The notes: a model not told the origin generated them from the letters alone. A stretch of DNA of 24,014 nucleotides from Microcystis sp. T1-4 (GCF_000297435.1 NZ_CAIP01000392.1:1-24014), one strand, 5' to 3'; counted from the stretch's first letter, positions 8,500 to 17,198 are shown. Numbers and translations: made by a program.

Positions 8500-8865
8500 A
8501 TGGCCAACTTAGGTGATTTAGTCAAAAAAGCAGTTTATTTGGGTGTAGGCATTGCTACTTATGCCGCCGAAAAAGCTGAAGTAAATTTACAAGAATTAAG
8601 AAATCAAGCCCAAAAATTAGCCGATGAAATGATTTCTCGCGGCGAAATAAACGCGGAAGAAGCGAGGAAATACGTTGATGAGTTGGTGAAACAGGCACAA
8701 CAGCAAACGGTAGCAGCTAACGAATCTAATATTCCCCATGAACCCCGACGGATAGAAATCATTGAAGATGAGGAGGACACCAAAGCAGCCGATCCAAAAG
8801 TAGATGAATTGCGGCAACAGGTGGAACGTCTTCAGGAGGAATTACGGAAACTGCAACGGGATTAA
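8500..8865 (+). CDS. Phasin-like conserved small protein
   Basis: Encodes 121 aa. The N-terminus MANLGDLVKKAVYLGVGIAT is followed by amphipathic helices (AAEKAEVNLQELRNQAQKLA, then NAEEARKYVDELVKQAQQ) and a C-terminal acidic linker plus short coiled coil (VDELRQQVERLQEELRKL). This is the phasin-superfamily/PHA-granule-like helical pattern found in cyanobacterial proteins of this size. I chose the ATG at 8500 because the further upstream in-frame start lies in the hairpin region and would add an unrelated 19 residues. A role in polyester granules or as a general helical scaffold is inference. A second small gene follows 59 nt downstream. Confidence 0.65.
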   Translation: MANLGDLVKKAVYLGVGIATYAAEKAEVNLQELRNQAQKLADEMISRGEINAEEARKYVDELVKQAQQQTVAANESNIPHEPRRIEIIEDEEDTKAADPKVDELRQQVERLQEELRKLQRD

Positions 8866-8924
8866 AACCTAGATTTTAGCGACAAATAATTAATTATTAC
8901 CAGACAAGGGATGCAAGTATAAAC

Positions 8925-9305
8925 ATGGACGATTGGCAGAAAGATTTTTGGGAAGTTATCGAAACTGTGGCACTGGGAATTGAAACTTTTTTCCAAGAAG
9001 TAGCCCAAACTATCGAAGAAATTAATGAGGAGATTATCATCGATCTGGAACAGTTTATTCAAGAGGTTTTACCCCAGGAATTAGAAGAATTTTTTAACCT
9101 CGATGAATACCCCTTTTCGGGATTAGATGAACCCTCGGATTTTATCCTCACTCCTAAGGTTAACCCCGATCCTAACACCCATCCTGCTTGTATCGGTTGC
9201 CGTAATTATCACGGTTATATCTACGGAGGCAATCTTCTCGTCTGCGGTTTCCATCCCTACGGTTGGGATAGTGATAGTTGTCCCGATTGGCAAGCAGAGG
9301 ATTAA
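8925..9305 (+). CDS. Conserved cyanobacterial hypothetical protein with C-terminal cysteine motif
   Basis: Encodes 126 aa. The N-terminal two thirds are acidic and helical (repeated EEI/EEF segments, very few basic residues). The C-terminal third carries four cysteines in CIGCRNYHGY, LVCGFHPYGW and DSCPDW, plus histidines, which suggests a metal-binding knuckle. It lies downstream of the phasin-like gene in the same direction and may be co-transcribed with it; the hairpin at 9325-9345 would end both. I do not know a function. Confidence 0.7.
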   Translation: MDDWQKDFWEVIETVALGIETFFQEVAQTIEEINEEIIIDLEQFIQEVLPQELEEFFNLDEYPFSGLDEPSDFILTPKVNPDPNTHPACIGCRNYHGYIYGGNLLVCGFHPYGWDSDSCPDWQAED

Positions 9306-9324
9306 TTATTTTTCTATAAAATCA

Positions 9325-9345
9325 GGTAGGGTTATTATCCCTACC
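9325..9345. terminator. Hairpin between convergent genes
   Basis: GGTAGGG (9325-9331), loop TTATTAT, CCCTACC (9339-9345): a perfect 7-bp stem 20 nt after the plus-strand stop. It lies between that gene and the convergent 49-aa gene, so it could end both. Confidence 0.6.
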
Positions 9346-9384
9346 CATAGCTTTTATCTCAAAGCAATTACCCGTCATTTTTAG

Positions 9385-9534
9385 TTAAGAATTACCCTTG
9401 GGAGCATGGTAAGGTTCAGAATCAAAAGGCTGCATCCCCACATCGGGATATTCATCATTGTTGGGGCTAAAAATGCGAGCGAAAGCCTCTGTTAGGTACT
9501 GGACAAAATTGTGTAATGTATCCTTGATATTCAT
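9385..9534 (-). CDS. Small conserved-looking protein of 49 aa
   Basis: Encodes 49 aa starting MNIKDTLHNFVQYLTEAFAR and ending PFDSEPYHAPKGNS. The ATG at 9534 has a good ribosome site (GGAGAG, 7 nt spacing), which decides it over an upstream in-frame ATG at 9630 that would add a cysteine- and arginine-rich segment without such a site. The N-terminal half is an amphipathic helix, the rest is polar and proline-rich. I do not recognise the family. Confidence 0.55.
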   Translation of the reverse strand: MNIKDTLHNFVQYLTEAFARIFSPNNDEYPDVGMQPFDSEPYHAPKGNS

Positions 9535-9735
9535 TGCTTTTCTCTCCGACTCTCGACAACAATCTCTGTTCAACTTCGGGTAAGGTTGATTCACCCCTCC
9601 ATCCCCATTATCTGGCCAGAATCTCATCAATTGCTGACTTTTGAGATAATTCTTGAATAATCTTCATAAGACTTTATATTTTTTATGGTTTATCTAAACT
9701 TTTATAATAATTCTTGTCTTTTTGTCAAGGAAAAA

Positions 9736-10332
9736 TTATTCAATTAAATCGCTGATTTGTTGATCATCTAAGCATAAATATCCATTGACAAAAACTTTTA
9801 ATTGAGCATTATCTATCTCCTCATCCAAAAAAGGCTCGATGGCTTTCTGACGCAGTTATTTAATTTTGTTGAGGTTTAATCCCAACTTTTCGATAGTATT
9901 AATTGCTTTTTGATCATCTTCTTGTACGGGTTTAATTGTGCCATCATAGTTAAAAGCAAAGTGAGACTCACAATCGGGATTAAGTGGAGAGATTAAGAGA
10001 TTTTCATCAAACCAGTTATCTTTTAGATTACCACAGTGCCGAGGTTCACCAGACTTAAGATTTGCCTGACAGGAACATAGCAAATTGGCATAATCTAGGG
10101 GATCAACAGTGGGATAACTTTAAGGTTTAAAATGTTCTATATGGCATTTACCATCAATCAATCGATTTTCACAATAACAACATATTTCTCCCTGTTCTGT
10201 CATCAACGCTTTAATTAGTATTTCTTTTGGTTTTCCCGCTAAATTTCTAAAGTCGGGCTGCCAATCTGAGTTAGCTTGCTCTTTCCAATTCTTAAACTCC
10301 GGTGGTTCTTGTCTTTTCCTAATATACTTCAT
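9736..10332 (-). pseudogene. PtuB-like HNH endonuclease (TIGR02646 type), broken by two in-frame stops
   Basis: A single minus-strand frame runs from the ATG at 10332 to a final TAA at 9736-9738 (198 codons), interrupted by TAA at 10120-10122 and TAA at 9856-9858. Translated through the stops it keeps the family features: CCYCENRL (zinc knuckle), CHIEHFKP-stop-SYPTVDPLDYANLLC with the catalytic IEH, then SCQ and HCGNLK, and a C-terminal LRQKAIEPFLDEE segment. Both stops could come from one AAA-to-TAA change each, with no frameshift. The ATG overlaps the stop of the upstream ATPase (ATGA), so they were a coupled pair as in Septu (PtuA/PtuB) and retron-Ec78 effector modules. The first stop removes most of the HNH site, so the nuclease is probably dead. 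Sequencing error is the main alternative. Confidence 0.8.
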
Positions 10333-11615
10333 TTTCCGATAATTTCCTTGCGTCGAATAATAACTTCAGCTTTAATTAATTCTGGATCATTTTGAATTTT
10401 AGCTCTGAGATCATTGATATTATTTTTAGCTGCCTCTAATTGATTTTGAGATATTTGTTCATAGATATCTTTCAAAGCTTCAGCGATTTCCTTGGGACGA
10501 GTTGTCTCTAATCCCATCAAATCTTCTAAAATTCGATCAACATTTTTGCCGTAGGACTCCTGCACGGGATGAATTTTTATTCCCATTTCTGTTTGTTCCA
10601 TGAAGTGTAAACTTTCTGGTTGAACATGAGTGATAATATTAGGAGAATGGGTGGAAATAAAAAATTGACAGTTAGGAAAAACTTCTAGTAATTTAGGTAC
10701 TACAAATCTTTGCCATTGAGGATGTAAATGTAAATCAATTTCGTCAATGATAATAACACCATTACCCGTTAAGGGATAAGGATTTTGAGGATTAGCAATC
10801 GCCATTCTTCGAGCTAAATCTCCAAGCATAGCAATCAGACATTTTTCTCCATCAGAAAGTTGATTAACAGTAACTATTTTATTCTTTTTTGTTACTTCCA
10901 TTCTCAAGGGATTACGACGGACGCTAAGATTACTAAAATCGGGTAGAAAACGTTCGATCGTTTCCCGAACCGCTTCCAATTGGGGATCAGGAAAACAAAA
11001 ACCTTCTGGTTTAATTAGATAATCCTGATATTTTCTATTTTCATTTTCTAAATCTTCGCGCTCGCGAAACCATTCAAAAAAAGTGCGAAAATCTGATCCA
11101 CTGGTTAAAGCATTTTCGTAGGCACTTAGAGATTCAAATTGATGTTTTGTTTTAATTTTTAAGGGTATATCCAGCACTGCTCGATTAACAGAATAATAAA
11201 CAAATAAAGGTAAGTTAATTTGTCCTTGATGATCAGTAATTTGTCGTTGTATTTCTTGACTGTATTCATTTAATTGGCTAAAATTACTCCGTTCCCCAGC
11301 GTGGATATATCCAGTCCTAGTTTTTACTATTTTCCAAGTAATCTCTTGACTATCTTCCGTCACCCCAGTGATTTCAATTATAGCCGTCCACTGACCATTA
11401 TTAATCTCGGTTTCGTTAATCTCTGGAAGTCGTCCACTGGCATTAGTATTTTTTAGGCGATTAACTAACCATGAAAGCATAATAGCCAAACTGTCTAAAA
11501 TGGTGGATTTTCCCGCACCATTAACTCCTATGAATACGTTGAGTTGCCGATGAAAGTCGATGTTTAAACTGACTGCACCTCGATAATTAATAAGCTTTAT
11601 AGACTTAATTTTCAT
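10329..11615 (-). CDS. PtuA-like SMC/OLD-family ATPase (Septu-type)
   Basis: Encodes 428 aa. Walker A is GVNGAGKST (residues 30-38), the signature LSDGEK lies near 252-257, Walker B is GVIIIDEIDLHLHP near 283-296 with the usual LHLHP tail, and the switch histidine is in FISTHSP near 320. The central region holds a helical insertion (residues about 150-230). This is the AAA_15/AAA_23 type ATPase paired with TIGR02646 HNH nucleases in anti-phage modules. It is complete, whereas its partner gene immediately downstream (4-nt ATGA overlap) carries two stop codons. The ATG at 11615 gives the canonical MKIKSIKLINYRG start of this class. Confidence 0.85.
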   Translation of the reverse strand: MKIKSIKLINYRGAVSLNIDFHRQLNVFIGVNGAGKSTILDSLAIMLSWLVNRLKNTNASGRLPEINETEINNGQWTAIIEITGVTEDSQEITWKIVKTRTGYIHAGERSNFSQLNEYSQEIQRQITDHQGQINLPLFVYYSVNRAVLDIPLKIKTKHQFESLSAYENALTSGSDFRTFFEWFREREDLENENRKYQDYLIKPEGFCFPDPQLEAVRETIERFLPDFSNLSVRRNPLRMEVTKKNKIVTVNQLSDGEKCLIAMLGDLARRMAIANPQNPYPLTGNGVIIIDEIDLHLHPQWQRFVVPKLLEVFPNCQFFISTHSPNIITHVQPESLHFMEQTEMGIKIHPVQESYGKNVDRILEDLMGLETTRPKEIAEALKDIYEQISQNQLEAAKNNINDLRAKIQNDPELIKAEVIIRRKEIIGK

Positions 11616-11900
11616 GGTTTTTGTATCGGCAAGAGCTGCTTGTATTTGAGATAATTGTTAGAGAATGACTCTCCAATAATTGCCAGTAAAACTTAGATAG
11701 GGTTAAGAGACAGTAGGACAAGGAATAGAAAAAAATATCGACCAAAGAAATAATATCTAGTTTTGGCACAGAACTGGATAGTCATAATGATTATTTATCA
11801 TTTACCCTCGACTAACTCAAAAAAACCCCGGCTGACTTTCCCGATCGCTGCCGTCTGTGAGACAATCGATCGAGTGTTATCCTAAACTCTGCCAATTTTC
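11616..11900. other. Intergenic region between divergent ATPase and methyltransferase genes
   Basis: AT-rich spacer expected to hold both promoters. I see one imperfect hairpin (around 11650-11685) and no convincing -35/-10 pair. There is no coding signal. Confidence 0.3.
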
Positions 11901-13091
11901 ATGTCCGACGACGCTACTATTCGCACTGCTGTACAACGTCTCTACAATACCTATCCTTTCCCCCCCGAACCGCTCCTAGACGAACCCCCTCCGGGTTACA
12001 ATTGGCGCTGGAATTGGATTGCTGCCTATAACTTTTGTTGTCATCGTAAACCCGAACGAGAGGATATCCGGATTCTCGATGCGGGTTGTGGTACTGGTGC
12101 GGGAACCGAATATCTGCTCGCGCTCAACCCTTTCGCTCATGTAGTTGCGATAGATATCAGTGAAAAAGCACTAGAAATTGCCAAAGAACGCTGTAATCGT
12201 TCGGGAGTTGCGACAAAGCACCGAGGTTCTCTGGATTTTCACCATTTACCCCTTGAATCAGCCACTAATCTCCCGGGAGAATTTGATTTAATTAACTGCG
12301 TCGGGGTGCTGCACCATCTCCCGGACCCGATTAAAGGGATTCAATCCCTCGCACAAAAACTGGTCCCCGGTGGTCTGCTGCACATTTTCGTCTATGCACA
12401 ATTGGGACGCTGGGAAATCCAGTTAATGCAATCTGCGATCGCACTTTTGCAGGGAGACCGACGCGGCGATTATAAAGATGGGGTCGCTGTCGGCCGAGAG
12501 ATTTTTGCCTCCCTACCGGAAAATAATCGCATTTTGAAACGGGAAAAAGAGCGTTGGTCAATGGAAAATCATCGCGATGAGTCCTTCGCTGATATGTACG
12601 TTCACCCCCGGGAAGTGGACTACAATATCGATACCCTCTTTCAACTGATTGATGCGTCAGGATTAGCCTTTATTGGCTTTTCTAACCCTTCCTACTGGCA
12701 ATTAGAGCGTTTATTGGGTAAATCCCCCGAATTGATGGCTAGAGCGCAAAATTTAGGGGAAAGGGAACGTTATCGCTTGACGGAATTATTAGACCCGGAA
12801 ATCACCCACTATGAATTTTTCCTCGCTAAACCACCGATTCTGACTGCCGATTGGTCCGGGGATCAAGTCCTAGAGAATGCAGTGGCCGAAGTTCATCCCT
12901 GTCTTTACGGCTGGCCTAGTGCAAGTGTTCTAGACTACGATTATCGACCGGTTAATCTCTCGGAAAGAGAATTTGCTTTTTTACAAGCTTGTGATGGTCG
13001 TTTAACCGTGGGAGAAATCGACGCTCAAGTTGCTTTAGGATTAACTGGTGTGCGTTCTTTACAACAGCGCCAACTACTGATTTTAAGTTAG
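11901..13091 (+). CDS. Class I SAM-dependent methyltransferase
   Basis: Encodes 396 aa. Motif I ILDAGCGTGAGTEYL (about residues 57-71) and the acidic end of strand 2, VVAIDISEKALEIAK, mark a Rossmann-type SAM-binding domain; LINCVGVLHHLPDP is the motif-IV/V region of UbiE/COQ5-like enzymes. An N-terminal YPFPPEPLLDEPPPGYNWRW segment and a C-terminal domain of about 110 residues (YDYRPVNLSEREFAFLQ onward) extend it beyond a minimal methyltransferase. The C-terminal part resembles a small winged-helix-like module. Substrate unknown. It is a single-gene unit followed by palindromic hairpins and a convergent gene. Confidence 0.85.
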   Translation: MSDDATIRTAVQRLYNTYPFPPEPLLDEPPPGYNWRWNWIAAYNFCCHRKPEREDIRILDAGCGTGAGTEYLLALNPFAHVVAIDISEKALEIAKERCNRSGVATKHRGSLDFHHLPLESATNLPGEFDLINCVGVLHHLPDPIKGIQSLAQKLVPGGLLHIFVYAQLGRWEIQLMQSAIALLQGDRRGDYKDGVAVGREIFASLPENNRILKREKERWSMENHRDESFADMYVHPREVDYNIDTLFQLIDASGLAFIGFSNPSYWQLERLLGKSPELMARAQNLGERERYRLTELLDPEITHYEFFLAKPPILTADWSGDQVLENAVAEVHPCLYGWPSASVLDYDYRPVNLSEREFAFLQACDGRLTVGEIDAQVALGLTGVRSLQQRQLLILS

Positions 13092-13150
13092 AGAAAATTC
13101 TGGGATGTTAGAGATAGCGTCCCTTGGCAATGGGCAACTTTTAAACTAAC

Positions 13151-13180
13151 TTGGCAAAATTTTGCCAAAACTTCTTTTTT
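13151..13180 (+). terminator. Palindrome plus T-run after the methyltransferase gene
   Basis: TTGGCAAAATTTTGCCAA (13151-13168) is a perfect 18-bp palindrome, followed after six bases by a run of six T. It probably ends the methyltransferase transcript. Confidence 0.6.
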
Positions 13181-13212
13181 CTTAACAATTACACCCTTCC
13201 TATCCCCATAGT

Positions 13213-13240
13213 TTCAGCCCCAGAATTAACCGGGGCTGAA
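13213..13240. terminator. Second hairpin, towards the convergent DUF4327 gene
   Basis: TTCAGCCCC (13213-13221) and GGGGCTGAA (13232-13240) pair perfectly over 9 bp with a 10-nt loop. There is no long T-run on either side; it lies between two convergent genes. Confidence 0.45.
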
Positions 13241-13319
13241 TTATAATAGTTTAAGAAAGTGGACAAGGCTGCTAAATTTCTGATCAGTCCGATTTTTGCC
13301 CATCGGCAAACGGGAGATT

Positions 13320-13559
13320 TTAATCATTATCCCAAGATTCCGAGGCGATTAAGTCACCAATTTGGTCTCTGAGAAGGTAGTCACATCGTTCTAGTTCACA
13401 TTCAACACAAACCCACTCCCGGGGGGGAATGAACTGACAGAGGGTGTAGATCGGTTGGTGTCTGCTCACTACCCCCTGTTCTACCATCTGACGGACTTCG
13501 TCCTTAATCATCCTGATAGAGTAAGCGGTGGGAGCGGTGGAGAAAGTTATGGCACTCAT
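13320..13559 (-). CDS. DUF4327 family protein
   Basis: Encodes 79 aa. The core IRMIKDEVRQMVEQGVVSRH, QPIYTLCQFIPPREWVCVEC and ELERCDYLLRDQIGDLI is the characteristic signature of the cyanobacterial DUF4327 family, which is normally 70-90 aa. An AGGA ribosome site precedes the ATG at 13559. Function is unknown; the family is nearly restricted to cyanobacteria, so it supports the host assignment. Monocistronic. Confidence 0.9.
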   Translation of the reverse strand: MSAITFSTAPTAYSIRMIKDEVRQMVEQGVVSRHQPIYTLCQFIPPREWVCVECELERCDYLLRDQIGDLIASESWDND

Positions 13560-14152
13560 GGGAGATTTCCTGCAAGATCTACAAAAGAAGTCTTATCACT
13601 AACTATATTCTAACCTATAGGGGGACAAAAGAGATTTTTTGCTGTATCGACGATTACAATTTTTTATATATAGCGAAACCCTCTCCCCTCGCCAGTTTAG
13701 GCTTAGGTTAAGAAAAGTTAAATTTATCGGCTAAAAGCTGTCGAGTCCCCTTATGTCAAATCAGTGATCAGTGATCAGTTATCAGTTAAGCTGTTGACTA
13801 TCTAGGGTTGGCTGAATAAATGTGAAATGTAGGCAAGGTAAGGGTTTTGGGGCTTTTCTTGCGAAACAGGTGCAAGATTTTGAGAGAATCGTGGTTCAAA
13901 ACCTTGCATCTTCATCGGCCCGCGTCCTGTAGGGGCGAAGCATTCGGGCAATAACCTATCGGTGAAACCGGAGATTTTCTATCCGAATGCTTCGCCCGTA
14001 CTTTTTGCCGCAAACCCTATCTAAATTACTGGTTAGGACTGCACTGGAGTGCCGGAGTTGGCAGCAGGGAGGAGAAGTCAGAGCATTTGTACTTAATTTT
14101 TCCCTACGCAGTTTAAATTCAGTACAGCTGATCACGGAAAAAAGCTTCCAGC
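13560..14152. other. Repeat-rich intergenic region
   Basis: Contains a CAGTGAT/CAGTTAT heptamer run (about 13760-13788), a segment at about 13811-13835 starting GGCTGAATAAATGTG that resembles the left end of the element at 21206, the inverted repeat at 13933-13997, and at about 14060-14100 a partial match to the recQ-3' duplicated block (AGCAGGGA...CAGAGCATTTGTACTTAATTT). It looks like a landing zone for small non-coding elements. Open frames here have no recognisable domain. Confidence 0.5.
13933..13997. repeat. Inverted-repeat element (MITE-like), 15-bp perfect arms
   Basis: GGGCGAAGCATTCGG (13933-13947) and CCGAATGCTTCGCCC (13983-13997) are exact reverse complements around a 35-nt spacer. 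The arms and the GTAGGGGCGAAGC style resemble palindromic elements dispersed in many cyanobacterial genomes. It would fold into a strong hairpin in RNA or single-stranded DNA. Confidence 0.75.
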
Positions 14153-14641
14153 TTAAACTAATAAATGGGGAATAAAAATAAAAGCCGCTACGAGTAAAGC
14201 GGCGATCGAGGCGATTAAAACGGCACCAGCGGCACAATCTTTCGCTATTTTGGCTAAATCATGGTAGGATTGCCCCACCGTCAGGTCTACCACTGATTCT
14301 AGGGCGGTGTTGATTAATTCTAAGACCATCACCAGAGCGCAGGTAAGGGTGACAATCGCCATTTCCATGGCATCAACCCGCAAAAATAAGCCCCAACTAA
14401 CCGCTACTAGGGTAATCAGGGTGTGAATGCGAAAATTTCTTTGACTGACAAAAGCATAACGGACTCCGGCCCAAGCGTAGCGAAAACTGACTAACAGATT
14501 CGAGGCGACTTGCCAAGCGTATTCTCTTTGAGTGGGATTGTTGCCCTCACTCACCTGTCCCGATCGAGGGATAAAATTATTGTTGAGATAGGGATTAGAT
14601 AGGCTGGCAGATTGGTTGGCTTTATGATAGTTTGTCTTCAT
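14153..14641 (-). CDS. dgkA: Diacylglycerol kinase / undecaprenol kinase (DgkA family)
   Basis: Encodes 162 aa. The C-terminal 120 residues form the DgkA fold: an amphipathic entry (WAGVRYAFVSQRNFRIHT), then three membrane spans, with catalytic-site residues in ALVMVLELINTALESVVD and the conserved AKDCAAGAVLI. The family phosphorylates a membrane lipid alcohol (diacylglycerol or undecaprenol) with ATP in the inner membrane. The N-terminal 40 residues are polar and variable. I chose the ATG at 14641 over an upstream TTG at 14650; its GAGG is close (3 nt), so the start is not certain. It lies 32 nt after ybeY in the same operon. Confidence 0.93.
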   Translation of the reverse strand: MKTNYHKANQSASLSNPYLNNNFIPRSGQVSEGNNPTQREYAWQVASNLLVSFRYAWAGVRYAFVSQRNFRIHTLITLVAVSWGLFLRVDAMEMAIVTLTCALVMVLELINTALESVVDLTVGQSYHDLAKIAKDCAAGAVLIASIAALLVAAFIFIPHLLV

Positions 14642-14673
14642 ATTCCTCAATAATGCTTGACAAAAATAACTAA

Positions 14674-15183
14674 CTATGTATCGGCAATTTTGACGGTTTT
14701 TAACAAAGTTTCCTGTAAAGATAGCATTTCCAAGAGACTTGTTTCATCGGGATGATCCCAACCCAAGAGATGTAAACAAGCGTGGGCAGTTAACCAGGCC
14801 AATTCTCGCGCCAAAGGATGATTTTGTGTTAAAGCCTGTTGTTGTGCTGTCTCCACAGAGATGATAATATCCCCCAAATATAAAGGTTCTGTCTCTAAAA
14901 TGCCCTGATCGATCGGGAAATCCACTTCGAGAGCGGCAAAAGCGAGAACATCCGTCGGTTGATCTTTGTGGCGATATTGGCAATTATAGGTCCGAATTTC
15001 TTGATCGTCTGTTAAACGCAAACTTAGTTCATAACCGGCGGCAACGGGGAGATAATCCGATAGATAGCCTAACCATGTCTCCAACCAATAGTGCCAAGTT
15101 TGGCCATCCACAGGACTATTTCCGGGATTAAAATAATTATCCTGTAGGCATAAATCCACCACTAGGGGCAAAGTCTCACTCAC
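14674..15183 (-). CDS. ybeY: Endoribonuclease YbeY, rRNA maturation factor
   Basis: Encodes 169 aa, normal length. The zinc-binding signature HACLHLLGWDHPDE (H-x3-H-x5-H) is intact, and the upstream YRHKDQPTDVLAFAAL and LGDIIISVETA segments are conserved family blocks. YbeY acts in 16S rRNA 3' maturation and ribosome quality control. The start is a GTG at 15183 with AGGA about 9 nt upstream. It lies 11 nt after the DUF3285 gene and before dgkA, an arrangement known in other cyanobacteria, so the three are probably co-transcribed. Confidence 0.95.
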   Translation of the reverse strand: MSETLPLVVDLCLQDNYFNPGNSPVDGQTWHYWLETWLGYLSDYLPVAAGYELSLRLTDDQEIRTYNCQYRHKDQPTDVLAFAALEVDFPIDQGILETEPLYLGDIIISVETAQQQALTQNHPLARELAWLTAHACLHLLGWDHPDETSLLEMLSLQETLLKTVKIADT

Positions 15184-15194
15184 CAGATTTCATC

Positions 15195-15380
15195 CTAGGG
15201 ACGCGTCAGATAGGAAACACCGACAAAAAAGGCCAGTAAGGCTGCCGTAGTCAAAAAAAAGTGTTTTAACGAGACGCCTTTTTTCTTGACCATATTCCGC
15301 ATCGCCAGCTTAACGTAACTGGGTTGCGCTTCCGTGGCGGTTTCTACTGCGGGGTCAGTGGTGCTAACAGGTTCAGTCAT
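15195..15380 (-). CDS. DUF3285 family small membrane protein
   Basis: Encodes 61 aa. The segment PSYVKLAMRNMVKKKGVSLK is the family's conserved core and is followed by a single membrane span, HFFLTTAALLAFFVGVSYL. The ATG at 15380 has GGGGA 7 nt upstream; longer in-frame starts lack a site. It heads the DUF3285-ybeY-dgkA operon. Function unknown; the tail-anchored form suggests a membrane-associated helper. Confidence 0.85.
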   Translation of the reverse strand: MTEPVSTTDPAVETATEAQPSYVKLAMRNMVKKKGVSLKHFFLTTAALLAFFVGVSYLTRP

Positions 15381-15589
15381 CAGTAATTCCCCAGACAAAG
15401 ATTGATCGCTATAAGTGTAACAGATTATTAAAGAAGTGCAAAAAAATTCAATTATGGGAAAAATTGTTACCCTTCCAGGATAGTAAAAACCGCTCAAACT
15501 GTTTAACCCAGAGGTTTCTAACCGGTTGCGCCTTTAAACCAGCCCCTGAATTTTGATACAAATGCTCTCCTCTCCCCCGCTCCCTTCTC

Positions 15590-15734
15590 CCCAATTCATA
15601 ATTCATAATTCATAATTCCCACACCCCACTTCCCCAATTCATAATTCATAATTCATAATTCATAATTCCCACACCCCACACCCCACTCTCCTGCTCCCCA
15701 ATTCATAATTCATAATTCATAATTCATAATTCCC
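15590..15734. repeat. AATTCAT tandem-repeat blocks upstream of recQ
   Basis: Three blocks of head-to-tail ATTCATA units (three to four each) are separated by C-rich spacers (CCCACACCCCACTTCCCC and variants). The array ends 12 nt before the recQ start codon, so the recQ leader consists of repeat. C-rich CACACCCC runs like the spacers recur at about 21354-21380. Confidence 0.9.
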
Positions 15735-15746
15735 AGCAGTCTAACC

Positions 15747-17198
15747 ATGTCTTCCCACGATACCGAAAGCATCCAGACTATTTTTCAAAAAATTTGGGGC
15801 TATGAGGCCTTTCGCTTTCCCCAACAGGAGATTATCGAGACAATTCTAGCGGCACAAGATGCCCTAATTGTCATGCCCACGGGATTCGGTAAATCTATCT
15901 GTTTTCAATTGCCCGCTTTATTAAAAACCGGCTTAACCCTAGTGATTTCTCCCCTAGTGGCCCTGATGGAAAATCAGGTGGAGGAATTATTAGCTAAAAA
16001 ACTACCCGTTGCCCTGATTCATCACGAAATCCCCCGACAACAGAGAAAGAAAACCTTAGCAGCGATCGCAGATCAAACCCTACGACTTCTCTATCTTTCC
16101 CCAGAAACCCTCTTAAGTCCGCCCCTCTGGTCAAAATTAACCCTTCCCCACGTTAAAATTAACGCTCTCATCCTCGACGAGGCCCATTGTTTAACCCAGT
16201 GGGGCGATAATTTTCGTCCTGCTTACCGTCGTCTTGGGGCTGTCCGTCCCGCTCTTCTACAATCGAAACCGGCCGGCAGCCAAATAGCGATCGCTGCTTT
16301 TACCGCCACCGCTAACCCCGCTACCCGTGAGACTCTCACCCGCGTCTTACAACTAGAAAAACCACAACTTTTCTTAATAAATCCCTACCGTCAAAACCTT
16401 GACTTAAGCACCAAAATATGTATTAGCCCCGGTTGTCGTCGTCATCAACTATTAAACTTCCTCACCAGTCAACCTCGACAATCCGGCCTGATCTATACTC
16501 GTTCCCGTCGCCATAGTGAAAATTTAGCGGCATGGTTGCAATCTCTCCACTATCGCACCAGTGCCTATCATGCCGGTTTATCCCCCTTTCAGCGTCGGGA
16601 AATAGAACAAAATTGGCTGCGGGGGGATTTAACTTTTGTTGTCTGTACCTCAGCTTTTGGCATGGGTATCAATAAACCCGATGTGCGTTGGGTTGTCCAC
16701 TACCAACCCCCAGCTTTACTATCGGAATACCTACAGGAAATCGGCCGCGGTGGTCGCGATGGCGGTAAAATGCAGGCTCTCACCTTAATTAGTGAACCGA
16801 CGGGATGGTTAGATAATAGCGATAAAAACCAGCAAAAATTCTTTAACTCCCAACAGGAACGCCAATACCGACAAGCTTGGCAAATTTTAGCCCAAATTCC
16901 CCTAGAGGGCAAAGTAGAGGCGATTAGTGCCGAATTTCCCGATGGTGCGCTCATTCTCTCCCTTTTACACAGTCTCGATCGCCTAGAATGGCTCGATCCT
17001 TTTCATTATCGGCTTATTTATCCTCATAATTCAGCCAAGATGACTTTTAAACCCAGAAATGAGATATTTCCCTACCTCTATACCCGTCGCTGTCGTTGGC
17101 ACTTTCTCTTAAATGCCTTTGGGTTTCAGGAAAATGCCGATAATTTTCGCTGTGGTCATTGCGATAATTGTCGTCGCAATCGACCTCTGGTAAGCTAG
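15747..17198 (+). CDS. recQ: RecQ-type ATP-dependent DNA helicase (short form)
   Basis: Encodes 483 aa. Superfamily-2 motifs are in order: motif I MPTGFGKSICFQLPAL (about residues 43-58), motif II LDEAHC (about 142-147), TAFTATANPATRE (motif III), then motif V SAFGMGINKPDVRWVVHY and motif VI EYLQEIGRGGRDGG. The C-terminus has the RecQ zinc cysteines (RRCRWHFLLNAFG, CGHCDNC). It lacks an HRDC domain and a full winged helix, so it is shorter than E. coli RecQ (about 610 aa), as in many cyanobacterial copies. It unwinds 3'-5' at recombination intermediates. Its last codons (NRPLVS) are the start of a 344-bp block duplicated 4.4 kb downstream. Confidence 0.9.
   Translation: MSSHDTESIQTIFQKIWGYEAFRFPQQEIIETILAAQDALIVMPTGFGKSICFQLPALLKTGLTLVISPLVALMENQVEELLAKKLPVALIHHEIPRQQRKKTLAAIADQTLRLLYLSPETLLSPPLWSKLTLPHVKINALILDEAHCLTQWGDNFRPAYRRLGAVRPALLQSKPAGSQIAIAAFTATANPATRETLTRVLQLEKPQLFLINPYRQNLDLSTKICISPGCRRHQLLNFLTSQPRQSGLIYTRSRRHSENLAAWLQSLHYRTSAYHAGLSPFQRREIEQNWLRGDLTFVVCTSAFGMGINKPDVRWVVHYQPPALLSEYLQEIGRGGRDGGKMQALTLISEPTGWLDNSDKNQQKFFNSQQERQYRQAWQILAQIPLEGKVEAISAEFPDGALILSLLHSLDRLEWLDPFHYRLIYPHNSAKMTFKPRNEIFPYLYTRRCRWHFLLNAFGFQENADNFRCGHCDNCRRNRPLVS

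Noticed and set aside
13956..14237. Minus-strand open frame overlapping the end of dgkA and the inverted repeat
   Set aside because: It is a shadow crossing dgkA in another frame and the 13933-13997 palindrome; translation is arginine/cysteine-rich without a motif.
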